64,000 nt of DNA from CAJXSN01 sp947492235 (GCF_042492175.1 NZ_CP170453.1:2232001-2296000), one strand, 5' to 3'. Shown: positions 27,972 to 36,490, counted from the first letter of the stretch. A program made the numbers and translations. The notes: generated by a model not told the origin, from the sequence alone.

Positions 27972-28277
27972 ATGACGGGCAACACACACCGCACACGCGG
28001 CATCATTGCGCTGGGCGCTTTGGCTACGGTTCTCGCGGGGTGCGGGGCGGCTACGCCGGAGGATGCGCGCGCGGCTTCCATGGCGAAGTGCGAGCGTCAG
28101 TTCGGGCGCATGGCGGGCGGCGATGCGGCCAAGGGCGAGGCGCTGTGCGGCTGTATGGTGGACCGGCTTGCCGAGGAAGGCATGGAGATCACCGACGTGC
28201 TGGGCGGTGACCGCGAGAAGGTGATGGGCATCACCCGCAGCTGCGCGCAGGCGAACAATATTCCGATTGCCGGTTAA
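27972..28277 (+). CDS. Small cysteine-containing secreted or lipoprotein
   Basis: 101 residues from the ATG at 27972, with GGGAGG about 10 nt upstream. The N-terminus (GIIALGALATVLAGC) is a lipoprotein signal with lipobox LAGC near residue 23. The mature 78 residues contain four further Cys, two in a LCGCMVD motif, and a helical acidic body (AEEGMEITDVLGGDREKV). No family recognised; the Cys pattern suggests disulphides or metal binding. Convergent with rlpA (30 bp). Confidence 0.7.
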   Translation: MTGNTHRTRGIIALGALATVLAGCGAATPEDARAASMAKCERQFGRMAGGDAAKGEALCGCMVDRLAEEGMEITDVLGGDREKVMGITRSCAQANNIPIAG

Positions 28278-28307
28278 ACCGCGTGCGGGCCAGGCCCGCT
28301 CCCGCGC

Positions 28308-28907
28308 CTAGATCTGTTCCAGCTTCACCCGGCCATGGCCGCGCTGGATCAGGCCGATCTTCTGCGCTGCGGCGCGGCTGAGGTCGATCGTGCGGCCCGG
28401 CGTAAACGGCCCGCGATCATTGATGCGCACCACCACGGACTTGCCATTGCGCGGGTTGGTCACGCGGACCTTCGTGCCGAAGCGCAGGGTTTTGTGCGCG
28501 GCGGTCATCGCGTTCATATTGAACCGCTCGCCATTCGCGGTCAGGCGGCCATGGAACCGCTTGCCGTAATAGGAGGCGATGCCGGTGCCGAGCGAACGCC
28601 CGCTGCGCGCATTGGTGGCGGGCTCGGGTGCAGGCTTGGGCTTCTCGACTTCGATGGGCGGCTCGATCGTGTCGATATCGACCACATTGCCCACCGGTTC
28701 GGGCGCGTCGGGCAGATCGTCAAACCGTTCGAAGCTTTCCTCGAAAGCAGGCTCGGCATCGGCCGCAGCCGCTTCGCCCGCCGCCATCTGGGCCAGCGGG
28801 AGCGCGATGCCCGGCGCAGACGCCTGAGCGGGAAGGGCGAGCAGCGTCGCAGCGCCTGCCAACAGGGCGGGGCGCACGAACAGCGAAAGAGACGGTGCCT
28901 TCATCAT
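28308..28907 (-). CDS. rlpA: RlpA-like septal lytic transglycosylase
   Basis: 199 residues: signal peptide (MMKAPSLSLFVRPALLAGAA..PAQASA), a Glu/Pro-rich linker, and a C-terminal double-psi beta-barrel (about 110-199) with GIASYYGKRFHGRLTANGE, the catalytic-type His/Asp pattern, FGTKVRVTN and VVRINDRGPF. RlpA cleaves denuded peptidoglycan strands at the septum in other proteobacteria. No SPOR domain follows, so the protein is a short version. The frame remains open to 29072 but the signal peptide fixes the start at 28907 or 28904. Confidence 0.9.
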   Translation of the reverse strand: MMKAPSLSLFVRPALLAGAATLLALPAQASAPGIALPLAQMAAGEAAAADAEPAFEESFERFDDLPDAPEPVGNVVDIDTIEPPIEVEKPKPAPEPATNARSGRSLGTGIASYYGKRFHGRLTANGERFNMNAMTAAHKTLRFGTKVRVTNPRNGKSVVVRINDRGPFTPGRTIDLSRAAAQKIGLIQRGHGRVKLEQI

Positions 28908-29793
28908 GGGGCGCGATATACGCCTTACGCACACGTCAGGTGAAGGGGCGCGGGGGTCGCTCGGCGCGGTTCCGGTGCGACTCGTCCCGAATCGTGGCCG
29001 AATTGCGACAAAAGGGGGCACCAAACAGGGCGGTGCGTTCAAGGCCAAGAGCGCGGGGGAGAAAACCTGCACGATTTCAGGGTGATGGGGCGAGCGGGTC
29101 CGACCCGTTCCGGCGATGATATCCCCAAAAAGGACCCCTGAAATGCAAATGGGGCCGGCATTGCTGCCGACCCCACTCTCACCGCCGCGTGGTCACTTCG
29201 TCATGGCTTTCCTTGCGGTCCGCCGTTTCAAAGCGCGCTTGGCGCCTGGTGTTTCCCTGCTTCTCCGGCAAGCCGGGAGGGCAGGTCTGTCACCGGCGCT
29301 CGCACCGGCATCCGGCTTGGTCGGTTGAGGGGCCGTCCGGTCTCGCGTCCATCCGAAGATTTTCGCGTGTCCTTTCGTACCGGCCTCGTCCGGTCCTTAC
29401 CGAGACTGGCTTTCCCGTGATGGTCAGACTTATGACGGGCCGATTTCCATGCAAAGCATTTCCATCTTTCCACCTCTATCCGACCGGGTCTTCCAGCCCG
29501 TGATCGCTTCACTTCGCTCCGGCATCATCGCGCCTTTTGGATCCAGCCTAAGCCTTTTCCAACAGGCACTCTTCCTTCGCGTGGACAGTAGCCATCACGT
29601 CAGTTCGGTTCGATTTCCCTCGTAATTTCAACCCCTAAGGGCTGGAACCTCGAAGTTGTCTTGCCTCTCTGATGAACTGAAGCTGCGCCTGTTTTCCGAG
29701 TCGGGCAAGGGGGTAAGGCGCGAGCTATCCCCTTTCGGCGATATTGCCTGTGGACGGTGGTGGAAAACTCAACGCTTCGCCGCAAAGCCTGGG
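28908..29793. other. 886-bp gene-poor region rich in hairpins, candidate structured RNA (minus strand)
   Basis: I find no convincing protein gene. 28908-29110 is the rlpA leader region. 29150-29790 has many self-complementary segments: 29340-29345 with 29401-29406 (GTCTCG/CGAGAC) enclosing 29379-29383 with 29390-29394; CGGG 29485-29488 with CCCG 29497-29500; CCGGC-AA-GCCGG near 29270; and a terminator-like hairpin at 29151-29174. On the minus strand a frame of 67 codons ending at 29193 is rich in Arg/Lys (AKRALKRRTARKAMTK) but has no usable start. Gene-like spacing, hairpins and lack of coding signal suggest an RNA gene; it does not show the conserved blocks of RNase P RNA, and no tmRNA tag (ANDN-type) is visible. 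Confidence 0.45.
29151..29174 (-). terminator. Terminator-like hairpin at end of structured region
   Basis: Stem GGGGCCGGCA (29151-29160) with TGCCGACCCC (29165-29174), one mismatch, 4-base loop. On the minus strand it is followed by ATTTGCATTT, a moderately T-rich tail, which fits termination of a minus-strand transcript coming from argG or from the candidate RNA. Confidence 0.5.
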
Positions 29794-31014
29794 TTACGTA
29801 ACGGAATTTCGCTTCGCTAGCAGTTTCAGGCGCAGCGCATTGAGCCGGATAAAGCCGTGCGCGTCCTGCTGGTCATAGGCCCCGGCGTCGTCCTCGAAGG
29901 TGACATGCGCTTCGGAGTAGAGCGATTGCGGGCTTTTGCGACCGACGACGCTTGCATTCCCCTTATACAGCTTCAGACGCACGGTGCCCGATACCCGCTG
30001 CTGGCTGTGATCGATTGCCGCTTGCAGCATTTCGCGCTCGGGAGCGAACCAGAAGCCGTTATAGATGAGCTCGGCATAGCGCGGCATCAGCTCGTCCTTC
30101 ATATGCGCCGCGCCGCCATCCAGCGTGATCTGCTCGATCCCGCGATGGGCGCGGGCATAGATCTCGCCGCCCGGCGTTTCATACATGCCCCGGGACTTCA
30201 TCCCGACGAAGCGGTTCTCGACCAGATCGAGCCTGCCGATACCGTGCTTGCGGCCGAGGTCGTTGAGGGCGGCCAGAAGCCCGGCCGGGCTCATCGCCTC
30301 GCCATTCAGCGCCACGCCGTCGCCGCGTTCGAAATCGATGGTGATGTATTCGGGGGTGTCGGGCGCGTCTTCAGGATCGACGGTGCGAGAATAGACATAG
30401 CCCGGCGTCTCTTCCCATGGATCTTCCAGCACCTTTCCTTCGGAGGACGTGTGCAGCAGATTGGCATCGGTGGAGAACGGACTCTCGCCGCGCTTGTCTT
30501 TCGGCACTGCGATCTGGTGCTTCTCGGCCCAGGCGATCAGGGCAGTGCGGCTGGTCAGGTCCCATTCGCGCCATGGGGCGATGACTTTGATATCGGGATC
30601 GAGCGCATAGGCCGACAGTTCGAAACGGACCTGATCGTTGCCTTTACCGGTGGCGCCATGGGCAATCGCATCGGCACCGGTCTCGTGGGCGATCTCGACC
30701 AGGCGTTTGGATATCAGCGGGCGGGCGATCGAGGTGCCGAGCAGATAGTCGCCTTCATAGCGTGCATTGGCGCGCATCATCGGGAAGACGTAGTCGCGGA
30801 CAAATTCCTCGCGCACGTCCTCAATGAAGATATGCTTGTCGGGAATGCCCATGGCGCGCGCCTTGTCGCGGGCCGGCTCGATTTCCTCGCCCTGTCCGAG
30901 ATCGGCGGTGAATGTCACGACCTCGCAGCCGCGCTCCACTTCGAGCCATTTGGCAATCACACTGGTGTCGAGACCGCCCGAATAGGCAAGGACGACGCGC
31001 TTCACATCCGACAT
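29794..31014 (-). CDS. argG: Argininosuccinate synthase
   Basis: 406 residues, the usual length. ATP-dependent ligation of citrulline and aspartate in arginine synthesis. N-terminal PP-loop motif VVLAYSGGLDTSVIAKW, then FTADLGQGEE, GTSIARPLISK, HGATGKGNDQVRFE and a citrulline/aspartate-binding C-terminal domain (RGMYETPGGEIYARAHRGIEQ). Single gene, no arg neighbours. Confidence 0.96.
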   Translation of the reverse strand: MSDVKRVVLAYSGGLDTSVIAKWLEVERGCEVVTFTADLGQGEEIEPARDKARAMGIPDKHIFIEDVREEFVRDYVFPMMRANARYEGDYLLGTSIARPLISKRLVEIAHETGADAIAHGATGKGNDQVRFELSAYALDPDIKVIAPWREWDLTSRTALIAWAEKHQIAVPKDKRGESPFSTDANLLHTSSEGKVLEDPWEETPGYVYSRTVDPEDAPDTPEYITIDFERGDGVALNGEAMSPAGLLAALNDLGRKHGIGRLDLVENRFVGMKSRGMYETPGGEIYARAHRGIEQITLDGGAAHMKDELMPRYAELIYNGFWFAPEREMLQAAIDHSQQRVSGTVRLKLYKGNASVVGRKSPQSLYSEAHVTFEDDAGAYDQQDAHGFIRLNALRLKLLAKRNSVT

Positions 31015-31092
31015 TTGGAACCCTCTGTTTGGTGCAGGCGCCCGCCGGTATCAGGGCGGGGCTCGGCTGCAAAGGGCTGGATTGGGCGGGAT

Positions 31093-31132
31093 GCAAAATG
31101 GCCGCCCCTGTCCGCGCGGGACAGAAGCGGCC
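31093..31132 (-). terminator. Rho-independent terminator of the 224-aa secreted protein gene
   Basis: Minus strand: GGCCGC (31127-31132), CTGTCC (31119-31124), loop, GGACAG (31108-31113), GCGGCC (31100-31105), then ATTTTGCATC. Two stacked 6-bp stems with small internal loops and a T-rich tail, 20 bp after the stop of the preceding gene. Confidence 0.7.
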
Positions 31133-31154
31133 AGAATGGTTGCCGAGAGCTCGA

Positions 31155-31829
31155 TCAGGGTGCGACGCAGGTCGCGATCTTGATGAAGTCGACATTCGCA
31201 TCGTCCTGCACCAGCACGTCGAGCGAACGGTCATTGCCCGCATTGATAATGTCGAGCAGCGAGCGACTGCCGTCGCGGGTCATGATGGTGCTGAGATCGG
31301 CGTGATAGATGTCGCCCGTCTGGCTCCAACCAGTGGCGCCCATGTTATCGGCCTTGGCCGAGGCGAAATCGCTTGGCTGCATGAGGCCCGTGCCGCCGGG
31401 TGACGTATCGCCGTGACGGCGCAGGTCGCCGAACAGAAGCGAATCGGTATCGAACTGGCCGCCGGTCGATTTCATCCGGATCAGCAACATCGCCTGCGTG
31501 GCCTGCTTACCGGCGGGGCGCAGATTGCGGATCGTATCGATGAAGAAGCGGTTGTTGCCGCCCTGATCGTATTGCCGGTTGGTGGTCGCGCCGATTGTCG
31601 TGTTGTAATTTGCGATGGCCGGGGAATCCGCAAGATTGGCGCGCGGGGTGGCCGGGTCCAGAGCGCCGCCGTAATTGTCTTCCGAGCCGGAAGTCCGGTC
31701 GAGAAACATCTCGTCGGCGGCGCAATCCATGCCGGCGAGAATAGCGTGCGTGTCCTCGGCCGATGCGGCGGTGGTGGTCATTGCAATGGTGCCGGCCATC
31801 AGGGCCATGCGTGTGAAATTCTTGATCAT
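31155..31829 (-). CDS. Secreted protein of unknown function
   Basis: 224 residues, start fixed by a perfect AAGGAGG 6 nt before ATG 31829. Signal peptide (MIKNFTRMALMAGTIAMTTTAASA, cut before EDT). The mature protein has only two Cys, near its start (GMDCAADE) and end (IATCVAP), probably one disulphide closing the chain. Internal segments: Asn/Asp/Gly-rich NTTIGATTNRQYDQGGNNRF and DDANVDFIKIATC. No family recognised. It is monocistronic with its own terminator and a strong ribosome site, so likely well expressed in the periplasm or medium. Confidence 0.75.
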   Translation of the reverse strand: MIKNFTRMALMAGTIAMTTTAASAEDTHAILAGMDCAADEMFLDRTSGSEDNYGGALDPATPRANLADSPAIANYNTTIGATTNRQYDQGGNNRFFIDTIRNLRPAGKQATQAMLLIRMKSTGGQFDTDSLLFGDLRRHGDTSPGGTGLMQPSDFASAKADNMGATGWSQTGDIYHADLSTIMTRDGSRSLLDIINAGNDRSLDVLVQDDANVDFIKIATCVAP

Positions 31830-31942
31830 GTGTTCCTCCTTCGCGTGGTCGCCATGGGCGGCGATGACCAAGGGTCGTGCGAGGTGCGAAGGAGGTTCAG
31901 ATGCTGTCTTTAAAAAGTGGGCGGCTTCCGGCGATCACAGTC

Positions 31943-33202
31943 CTACCGGGCCATCAGCTTGCGCTCGTTTTCTTGTATGTAATCCCGCGTGATGGGCAGG
32001 GCATCGCGGCTGCGGCAATACTGGACCTGGTAGTTGCACATGCCCCCGCTTTCGAAGGCAGCTGTCGCTCCGGCGAGATAGAAGGTCCACATATTGTAGA
32101 ACCGCTGGTCGAACATGTCGACAATCGCGTCCTTGTTCGCCTCGCACCGGTCATACCATGCCCGCAAAGTCGGCGCATAGTGCAGCCGCAGCGTTTCCAC
32201 GTCGGTGGCGATCAGGCGGACCTTTTCGCTGGCTGCCAGAGTTTCGCTGAGGGCCGGAATATAGCCGCCCGGGAAGATGTATTTGGAAGTAAAGGCATCG
32301 GTGGAGCCGGGGCCGCCCATCCGCCCGATCGTGTGCATCAGAAACACACCATCTTCCTTCATCAGATTGCCGCAGCACCGGAAATAGGTCTCAAATTGCG
32401 GTTGCCCGACGGCTTCGAACATGGCGATGGAGACCACCCGGTCGAACTGTTCGCCGCTTTCGGCAAATTCGCGGTAGTCGATCAGTTTGAAGTCGATCCT
32501 GTCGGCCACTCCGGCGGCTTCGGCACGCTCTTTGGCCAGTTTTGCCTGTTCGACGCTGAGAGTAATGCCTGTCACATGCACGTCGAAATTGCGCGCCAGA
32601 TAGATGGCGAGGCCGCCCCAGCCGCAGCCGATCTCGACGACGCGCATCCCCGGTTCCAATGCGAGCTTGGCGGCAATATGCGCCAGCTTCGCTTCCTGCG
32701 CTTCGCCCAGCGTCATGTCGTTGTTTTCCGGATAGCCGGGCCAGTAGGCGCAGCTATATTGCCAGTGCTTCTCGTCCAGAAACAGCGCGTAGAGATCGTT
32801 GCCGATATCGTAGTGGTGGGCGATATTGCGCTTGGCGCTGTCCGGGCGATTGAACGAATTGGCGAGGAACGACAGATGGTTCTTTGCGCGTTTGAGCGGG
32901 GAGGGCGCTTTCAGCCTGCCGCCCTTTTCCCACGGCGTATTCATCCGGATCAGCTGGACCATCTCCATGATCCCGCCGCGCTCCACAATCAGGCGGCTAT
33001 CCATAAAGCATTCCCCTGCGCCCAGACGCGGATCGAGCAATATGTCCCGCGCCACCTTGCTGTCAGCCAGCCGGACCGCGACGTCGGGATAGCCTTCGGT
33101 GGGCTGGCCGAACGTCTCGCTGCTGCCGTCATGCGAGATGAGTTCGAGAGTGCCTTTGGTAACTTTGCTGCCGAGCAGTTTCTTGAGAAGTCGGACGCTC
33201 AT
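31943..33202 (-). CDS. cfa: Cyclopropane-fatty-acyl-phospholipid synthase family methyltransferase
   Basis: 419 residues. SAM-dependent enzyme that methylenates unsaturated acyl chains of membrane phospholipids. N-terminal lipid-binding region (about 1-120; LDPRLGAGECFMDSRLI), then FYDIGN-equivalent HHYDIGNDLYALFLD, YSCAYWP, SAM motif MRVVEIGCGWGGLAIYLAR and the C-terminal LHYAPTLRAWYDR block. Tuberculostearic acid or other mycolic-type MTs are related, so substrate detail is uncertain. Stands apart from neighbours. Confidence 0.92.
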   Translation of the reverse strand: MSVRLLKKLLGSKVTKGTLELISHDGSSETFGQPTEGYPDVAVRLADSKVARDILLDPRLGAGECFMDSRLIVERGGIMEMVQLIRMNTPWEKGGRLKAPSPLKRAKNHLSFLANSFNRPDSAKRNIAHHYDIGNDLYALFLDEKHWQYSCAYWPGYPENNDMTLGEAQEAKLAHIAAKLALEPGMRVVEIGCGWGGLAIYLARNFDVHVTGITLSVEQAKLAKERAEAAGVADRIDFKLIDYREFAESGEQFDRVVSIAMFEAVGQPQFETYFRCCGNLMKEDGVFLMHTIGRMGGPGSTDAFTSKYIFPGGYIPALSETLAASEKVRLIATDVETLRLHYAPTLRAWYDRCEANKDAIVDMFDQRFYNMWTFYLAGATAAFESGGMCNYQVQYCRSRDALPITRDYIQENERKLMAR

Positions 33203-33294
33203 TCTCTCTCCCCCTGATGATCCGCTGTGCGACCAAGGGCACCATCTATGCCATAAATTGGCGCAATGCCCATAACCGCGCTAAGATGCGGTCC

Positions 33295-33735
33295 ATGGCC
33301 GAAGCAAAGACCAAGCAAACCAAGATCAACCCAGCCGACTTTCTGGAAGCGGTCGAGCCACCTGCCAAGCGCGACGATGCGTTTGAAATCGATGCCCTGT
33401 TCCGCCGCATTACCGGGCACGAGCCGGCCATGTGGGGCCCCAGCATCGTGGGCTATGGCTCTTATCGCACTACCTATGCCAGCGGGCGCAAGGTGCGTTG
33501 GCTGCGGACCGGTTTCAGCCCCCGCAAGGCCAAGCACTCGCTGTATCTGATGGGCGGATATTGCGACGAGCTAACGGGCGAGAGGCGCGATGCATTGCTG
33601 ACAAAGCTCGGTAAGCACAAGACCGGCAAAAGCTGCCTCTACATCAACAAGCTGGCCGATGTGGACATGGATGTGCTGGAGGAGATGATCCGGAACGACT
33701 GGGAGGCCATGCTCCGCCTGTATCCGGAGGACTGA
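33295..33735 (+). CDS. DUF1801 (YdhG-like) domain protein
   Basis: 146 residues. Matches the DUF1801 pattern: FEIDALFRRITGHEPAMWGPSIVGYGSY, GFSPRKAKHSLYLMGG, and LGKHKTGKSCLYINKLADVDMDVLEEMI. Function of the family is unknown; related YdhG-like proteins bind small molecules or resemble iron-binding frataxin-like folds. Start at 33295 (ATG-GCC) chosen for the usual protein length; ATG 33286 is possible. Tail-to-tail with the molybdoenzyme gene, with no spacer. Confidence 0.85.
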   Translation: MAEAKTKQTKINPADFLEAVEPPAKRDDAFEIDALFRRITGHEPAMWGPSIVGYGSYRTTYASGRKVRWLRTGFSPRKAKHSLYLMGGYCDELTGERRDALLTKLGKHKTGKSCLYINKLADVDMDVLEEMIRNDWEAMLRLYPED

Positions 33736-34476
33736 TCACACGCCGGCATACCATTGGTAACCGGCACGGTCTTCCCAATACCCGCCTTTGCCTTCGCCGA
33801 TGCCGTCCAGGCTAGCGACGGCCTCGATCCCCGTCACATATTTGGCGTGCTTGTAGCCCAGCTGCCGCTCGATCCGCATGCGGGCGGGGGCGCCGTTCTT
33901 GATCGGCAAATCCTCACCATTGAGCTTGTGCGCCACGATGGTCTGCGGGTGATAGGCATCGAGCATGTCGACACTCTCGTAATAGTCGTCCCCGTTCAGA
34001 TTGTCGGCGCAGCGGAACACGATAAAGCGCGCGCCGTCCTGCACTTTGGCTGCATCGAGAATGGTGGACAGCTGCGGTCCGGTCCACTCGCCGATCGCGC
34101 TCCACCCTTCTACGCAATCGTGGCGGGTGATCTGCGTGCGCTGGGGCAGGGCGCGCAAATTCGCCATCGTCAGGCGCATCGGATTGTCGACCATCCCGCC
34201 AACCGCGATTTCCCAATTGGCGAACTCGGCCTCGGCCTGCGCCTGATAGTCGCCATTGGTCGGATTGGTGGAGCCATTGCCACGGAAATAGGGCGACACG
34301 TCTTCTGGGCCGAATTCAGGGGCAAGTGCGGTGCGCCCACCAAGCGCGTCGTGCACCGCCTTGTGCCAATTGGGCGCGGCCTCGAGCAAAGCCTTGCCCG
34401 GAGCGGTATCGCCGATTTTCTGGCATCCTGCGACAAAGCCTGCACCCATCGCGATGAGGAAGTTGCGCCGTTTCAT
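33736..34476 (-). CDS. Molybdopterin-dependent oxidoreductase, YedY/MsrP-like, Tat lipoprotein
   Basis: 246 residues. The N-terminus KRRNFLIAMGAGFVAGC combines a twin-arginine motif with a lipobox VAGC, predicting Tat export and lipid anchoring. The body is the sulphite-oxidase-fold molybdopterin domain: molybdenum-ligand Cys in ITRHDCVEGWSAIGEW, then YYESVDMLDAYHPQTIVAHKLNGEDLP and GYKHAKYVTGIE. MsrP family members repair methionine sulphoxide in periplasmic proteins; the substrate here is unproven. ATG at 34476 overlaps the TGA of the cytochrome b gene (ATGA), which would donate electrons. Confidence 0.88.
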   Translation of the reverse strand: MKRRNFLIAMGAGFVAGCQKIGDTAPGKALLEAAPNWHKAVHDALGGRTALAPEFGPEDVSPYFRGNGSTNPTNGDYQAQAEAEFANWEIAVGGMVDNPMRLTMANLRALPQRTQITRHDCVEGWSAIGEWTGPQLSTILDAAKVQDGARFIVFRCADNLNGDDYYESVDMLDAYHPQTIVAHKLNGEDLPIKNGAPARMRIERQLGYKHAKYVTGIEAVASLDGIGEGKGGYWEDRAGYQWYAGV

Positions 34477-35192
34477 GTCGTTTCCCCTTTGATGTCTGCC
34501 GCGGGCTTGTCGCTTTCCTCCAGCCGTCCGCCGGTTATCATTCCGCGCAAGTGATGCAGCGGTTTGTGGACGATCACCAGCGCCACATGGATCACGAAGA
34601 AGCCGAAGACCGCCCATGCAAAGATGAAGTGCAGCGAGCGCGCGCTCTGGCGGCCGCCCAGCACCTCGGTCAGCCAGCCGAGCCATGGTTCGACGCCGGG
34701 GCTGATCGCCATGCCGGTAAACACCATCATCGGCAGGAACACGCCGAAGACGAGGCCATAGGCGACCTTCTGCAGGAAGTTGTACTTGCCCCCGGCATGC
34801 TCGAAATCGAACCGGAGATGCGCCTTGATGTCGGCCCACACCGCGGCGGGTTTCCATTCACGGCGGGTGGTGGTGATGTCGCGCTGGAAATGGCGGTTCA
34901 CCAGCATGGCGATCCACATCAGGAGCAGCGCAAGCGCGAAGGGCCATGCCGTCAGGATATGCCAGTCACGCGCCTGCGACAGGCTGTAATAGTCGGGAAT
35001 GGTCATCCAGCCGGGGAAGCGCGGCACTTCCAGCCATGCATGTTCCGGCGCAAAGCCCCAATCGCCCCAATAGAGGCGGCGGTGGCCGTTGCTGATGTTC
35101 AGGCCGGACATGAACAGCACTACGATGCAGATCAGGTTGGTCCAGTGCCATAGCCGTGTGGCTAGCGCGTGTTTCTTCGCTGGTTTTGTCAT
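34473..35192 (-). CDS. Cytochrome b561-family membrane protein, electron donor to the molybdoenzyme
   Basis: 239 residues with four or five membrane helices (about 20-38, 85-105, 145-165, 190-210) and conserved His residues for haem b in HWTNLIC, DWHILTAWPF, LHFIFAWAVFGFFVIHV. It resembles Ni/Fe-hydrogenase cytochrome b-type or YedZ-like haem proteins that pass quinol electrons to a periplasmic enzyme. Start and stop overlap by 4 bp with both neighbours, tying it to the molybdoenzyme and the SDR gene. Confidence 0.88.
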   Translation of the reverse strand: MTKPAKKHALATRLWHWTNLICIVVLFMSGLNISNGHRRLYWGDWGFAPEHAWLEVPRFPGWMTIPDYYSLSQARDWHILTAWPFALALLLMWIAMLVNRHFQRDITTTRREWKPAAVWADIKAHLRFDFEHAGGKYNFLQKVAYGLVFGVFLPMMVFTGMAISPGVEPWLGWLTEVLGGRQSARSLHFIFAWAVFGFFVIHVALVIVHKPLHHLRGMITGGRLEESDKPAADIKGETT

Positions 35193-35983
35193 GCCGGTAC
35201 CCCCTGGTTTGACCCTTCCCGTGCAAGATAGATGACGTCGCGCGATTGTTGCAGCAGATGCTGCCCGCTGTCCACGAATACCGTGGTGCCGCTTTCCAGC
35301 CAGCCCCCGGCCATGAACAGCGCTGTGTCGGTGATCTCTTCCAGTCCGGTCTTGCGATTGAGCAGGTTCAGGCGATGGGAGATATCGGTTTCCTCCTCCG
35401 CCTGATCGTGGCTGGCGAGGATCGCGCCGGGTGCGAGCCCGTAGATCCGGTCACGCGCATCGGGCAGCGCCATCGACAGCATCGGAATGGCTCCGGCCAC
35501 GGCGTGCTTGCTCATCGTGTAGCTGAAGAAGTCGGGATTGGTGTTTTCCAGCTTCATGTCGGTGAACTGGATCACCCGCCGCCCTTCGGCCGCCTGCGCG
35601 TGTTTCAGAAACCCCTGGGCGAGGGTCACGGAGGCAAGAGCATTGACGGTCATGGCCTGATTATACGTCGCAGGGTCCAGCCCGGTTACACTGTCATAGG
35701 CGAAGACCGACGCGCAGTTCACCAGCGCGCGCCAATCGGGCAGACGCGCGGCGAGGGACTGCACCGCATTGGCCAGCGCGTCGGCATCCGCGAGATCGAA
35801 GCCAATCGTCTCCGCGCTGGGCAGGCTGGCGGCAAGCGCCTCTGCCTGCGCGCCGCTGTTGCGATAGTGGATCACGACATGCCACCCCGCTTCGCCGAAA
35901 GCGCGGCTGAGACCGGCGCCGATCCGCTGCGCTCCGCCGGTAATCAGGACAGCCGGCAATTGCGATGGGTTCTGTGTGTGCAC
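35189..35983 (-). CDS. SDR-family oxidoreductase, pteridine-reductase-like
   Basis: 264 residues from a GTG at 35983 with AAAGG 4 nt upstream. NAD(P)-binding N-terminus VLITGGAQRIGAGLS has the TG-x3-R-x-G pattern typical of pteridine reductases (PTR1/FolM) rather than TG-x3-G-x-G; catalytic YTMSKHA (Tyr-x3-Lys) and a Pro/Gly turn follow. It is the first gene of a three-gene operon with cytochrome b and a molybdoenzyme. A link to pterin metabolism is attractive because the molybdoenzyme uses a pterin cofactor, but unproven. Confidence 0.85.
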   Translation of the reverse strand: MHTQNPSQLPAVLITGGAQRIGAGLSRAFGEAGWHVVIHYRNSGAQAEALAASLPSAETIGFDLADADALANAVQSLAARLPDWRALVNCASVFAYDSVTGLDPATYNQAMTVNALASVTLAQGFLKHAQAAEGRRVIQFTDMKLENTNPDFFSYTMSKHAVAGAIPMLSMALPDARDRIYGLAPGAILASHDQAEEETDISHRLNLLNRKTGLEEITDTALFMAGGWLESGTTVFVDSGQHLLQQSRDVIYLAREGSNQGVPA

Positions 35984-36048
35984 GCCCCCTTTGAGCACGG
36001 CAGGGCCAAGGTGGAAAGCGGTGAGAGCGCAGCAGCGCACATATGCAC

Positions 36049-36086
36049 AAAAAAGGGCGCGCTCTTCCCAGCGGAAGAACGCGCCC
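36049..36086 (-). terminator. Rho-independent terminator of the glycine-zipper gene
   Basis: Long stem formed by GGGCGCGCTCTTCC (36055-36068) and its near-complement ending at 36086, loop of four, with a run of A residues at 36049-36054 that reads as TTTTTT after the stem on the minus strand. Located about 26 bp past the stop of the gene at 36113-36490. Confidence 0.85.
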
Positions 36087-36112
36087 TTCTTTGTCAGTAT
36101 GAAGTCAGCGGA

Positions 36113-36490
36113 TCAGCGGCAGCTGAGGCTACCCCGGTCGATTTCGCGGCCGAGCAGTCCGCCTGCCACAGCGCCGATCACAGCGCCCAGCGTCCGGTCG
36201 CGCGCCAGCTCGCGTCCGGCAAGAGCGCCTACGCCGGCCCCGATCACCAGACCCGTGGTGCCATTGTCGCGGCGGCAATAATAGCGGCCGTCATTCCCGC
36301 GCCATACACGGTCGTTGCGGCTGATCCGGCGGGGCTCGAGATAGCGGCCCTGTGCGTCATAGATGCGGGCGTCTTTGGCGCGCTTGCCGTAAGCCTTGGC
36401 ATGAGCTGGCGGGTCGGCCAGCGCAGGCGTGGCGGCAACGCCGGTGAGAGTCATTGCCGATGCGGCGATGGCGAATGCGAGTGTCTTCAT
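36113..36490 (-). CDS. Small secreted glycine-zipper (2TM) protein
   Basis: 125 residues. Signal peptide MKTLAFAIAASAMTLTGVAATPALA, a basic Arg/Tyr-rich middle (YGKRAKDARIYDAQGRYLEP, CRRDNG), and a C-terminal glycine zipper GLVIGAGVGALAGRELA..GAVIGAVAGGLLG resembling the 17-kDa surface antigen/OmpA-associated zippers. It probably inserts into or lies near the outer membrane. Ribosome site AAAGGA 8 nt upstream. Own terminator downstream. Role unknown. Confidence 0.85.
   Translation of the reverse strand: MKTLAFAIAASAMTLTGVAATPALADPPAHAKAYGKRAKDARIYDAQGRYLEPRRISRNDRVWRGNDGRYYCRRDNGTTGLVIGAGVGALAGRELARDRTLGAVIGAVAGGLLGREIDRGSLSCR

Noticed and set aside
29193..29396. Basic 67-codon frame on minus in the hairpin-rich region
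   Set aside because: No start codon or ribosome site; retained only as a remark in the regional entry.
29113..29793. RNase P RNA or tmRNA gene
   Set aside because: The conserved blocks (GAGGAAAGTCC-type for RNase P; an ANDN-type tag frame for tmRNA) are not visible on either strand.
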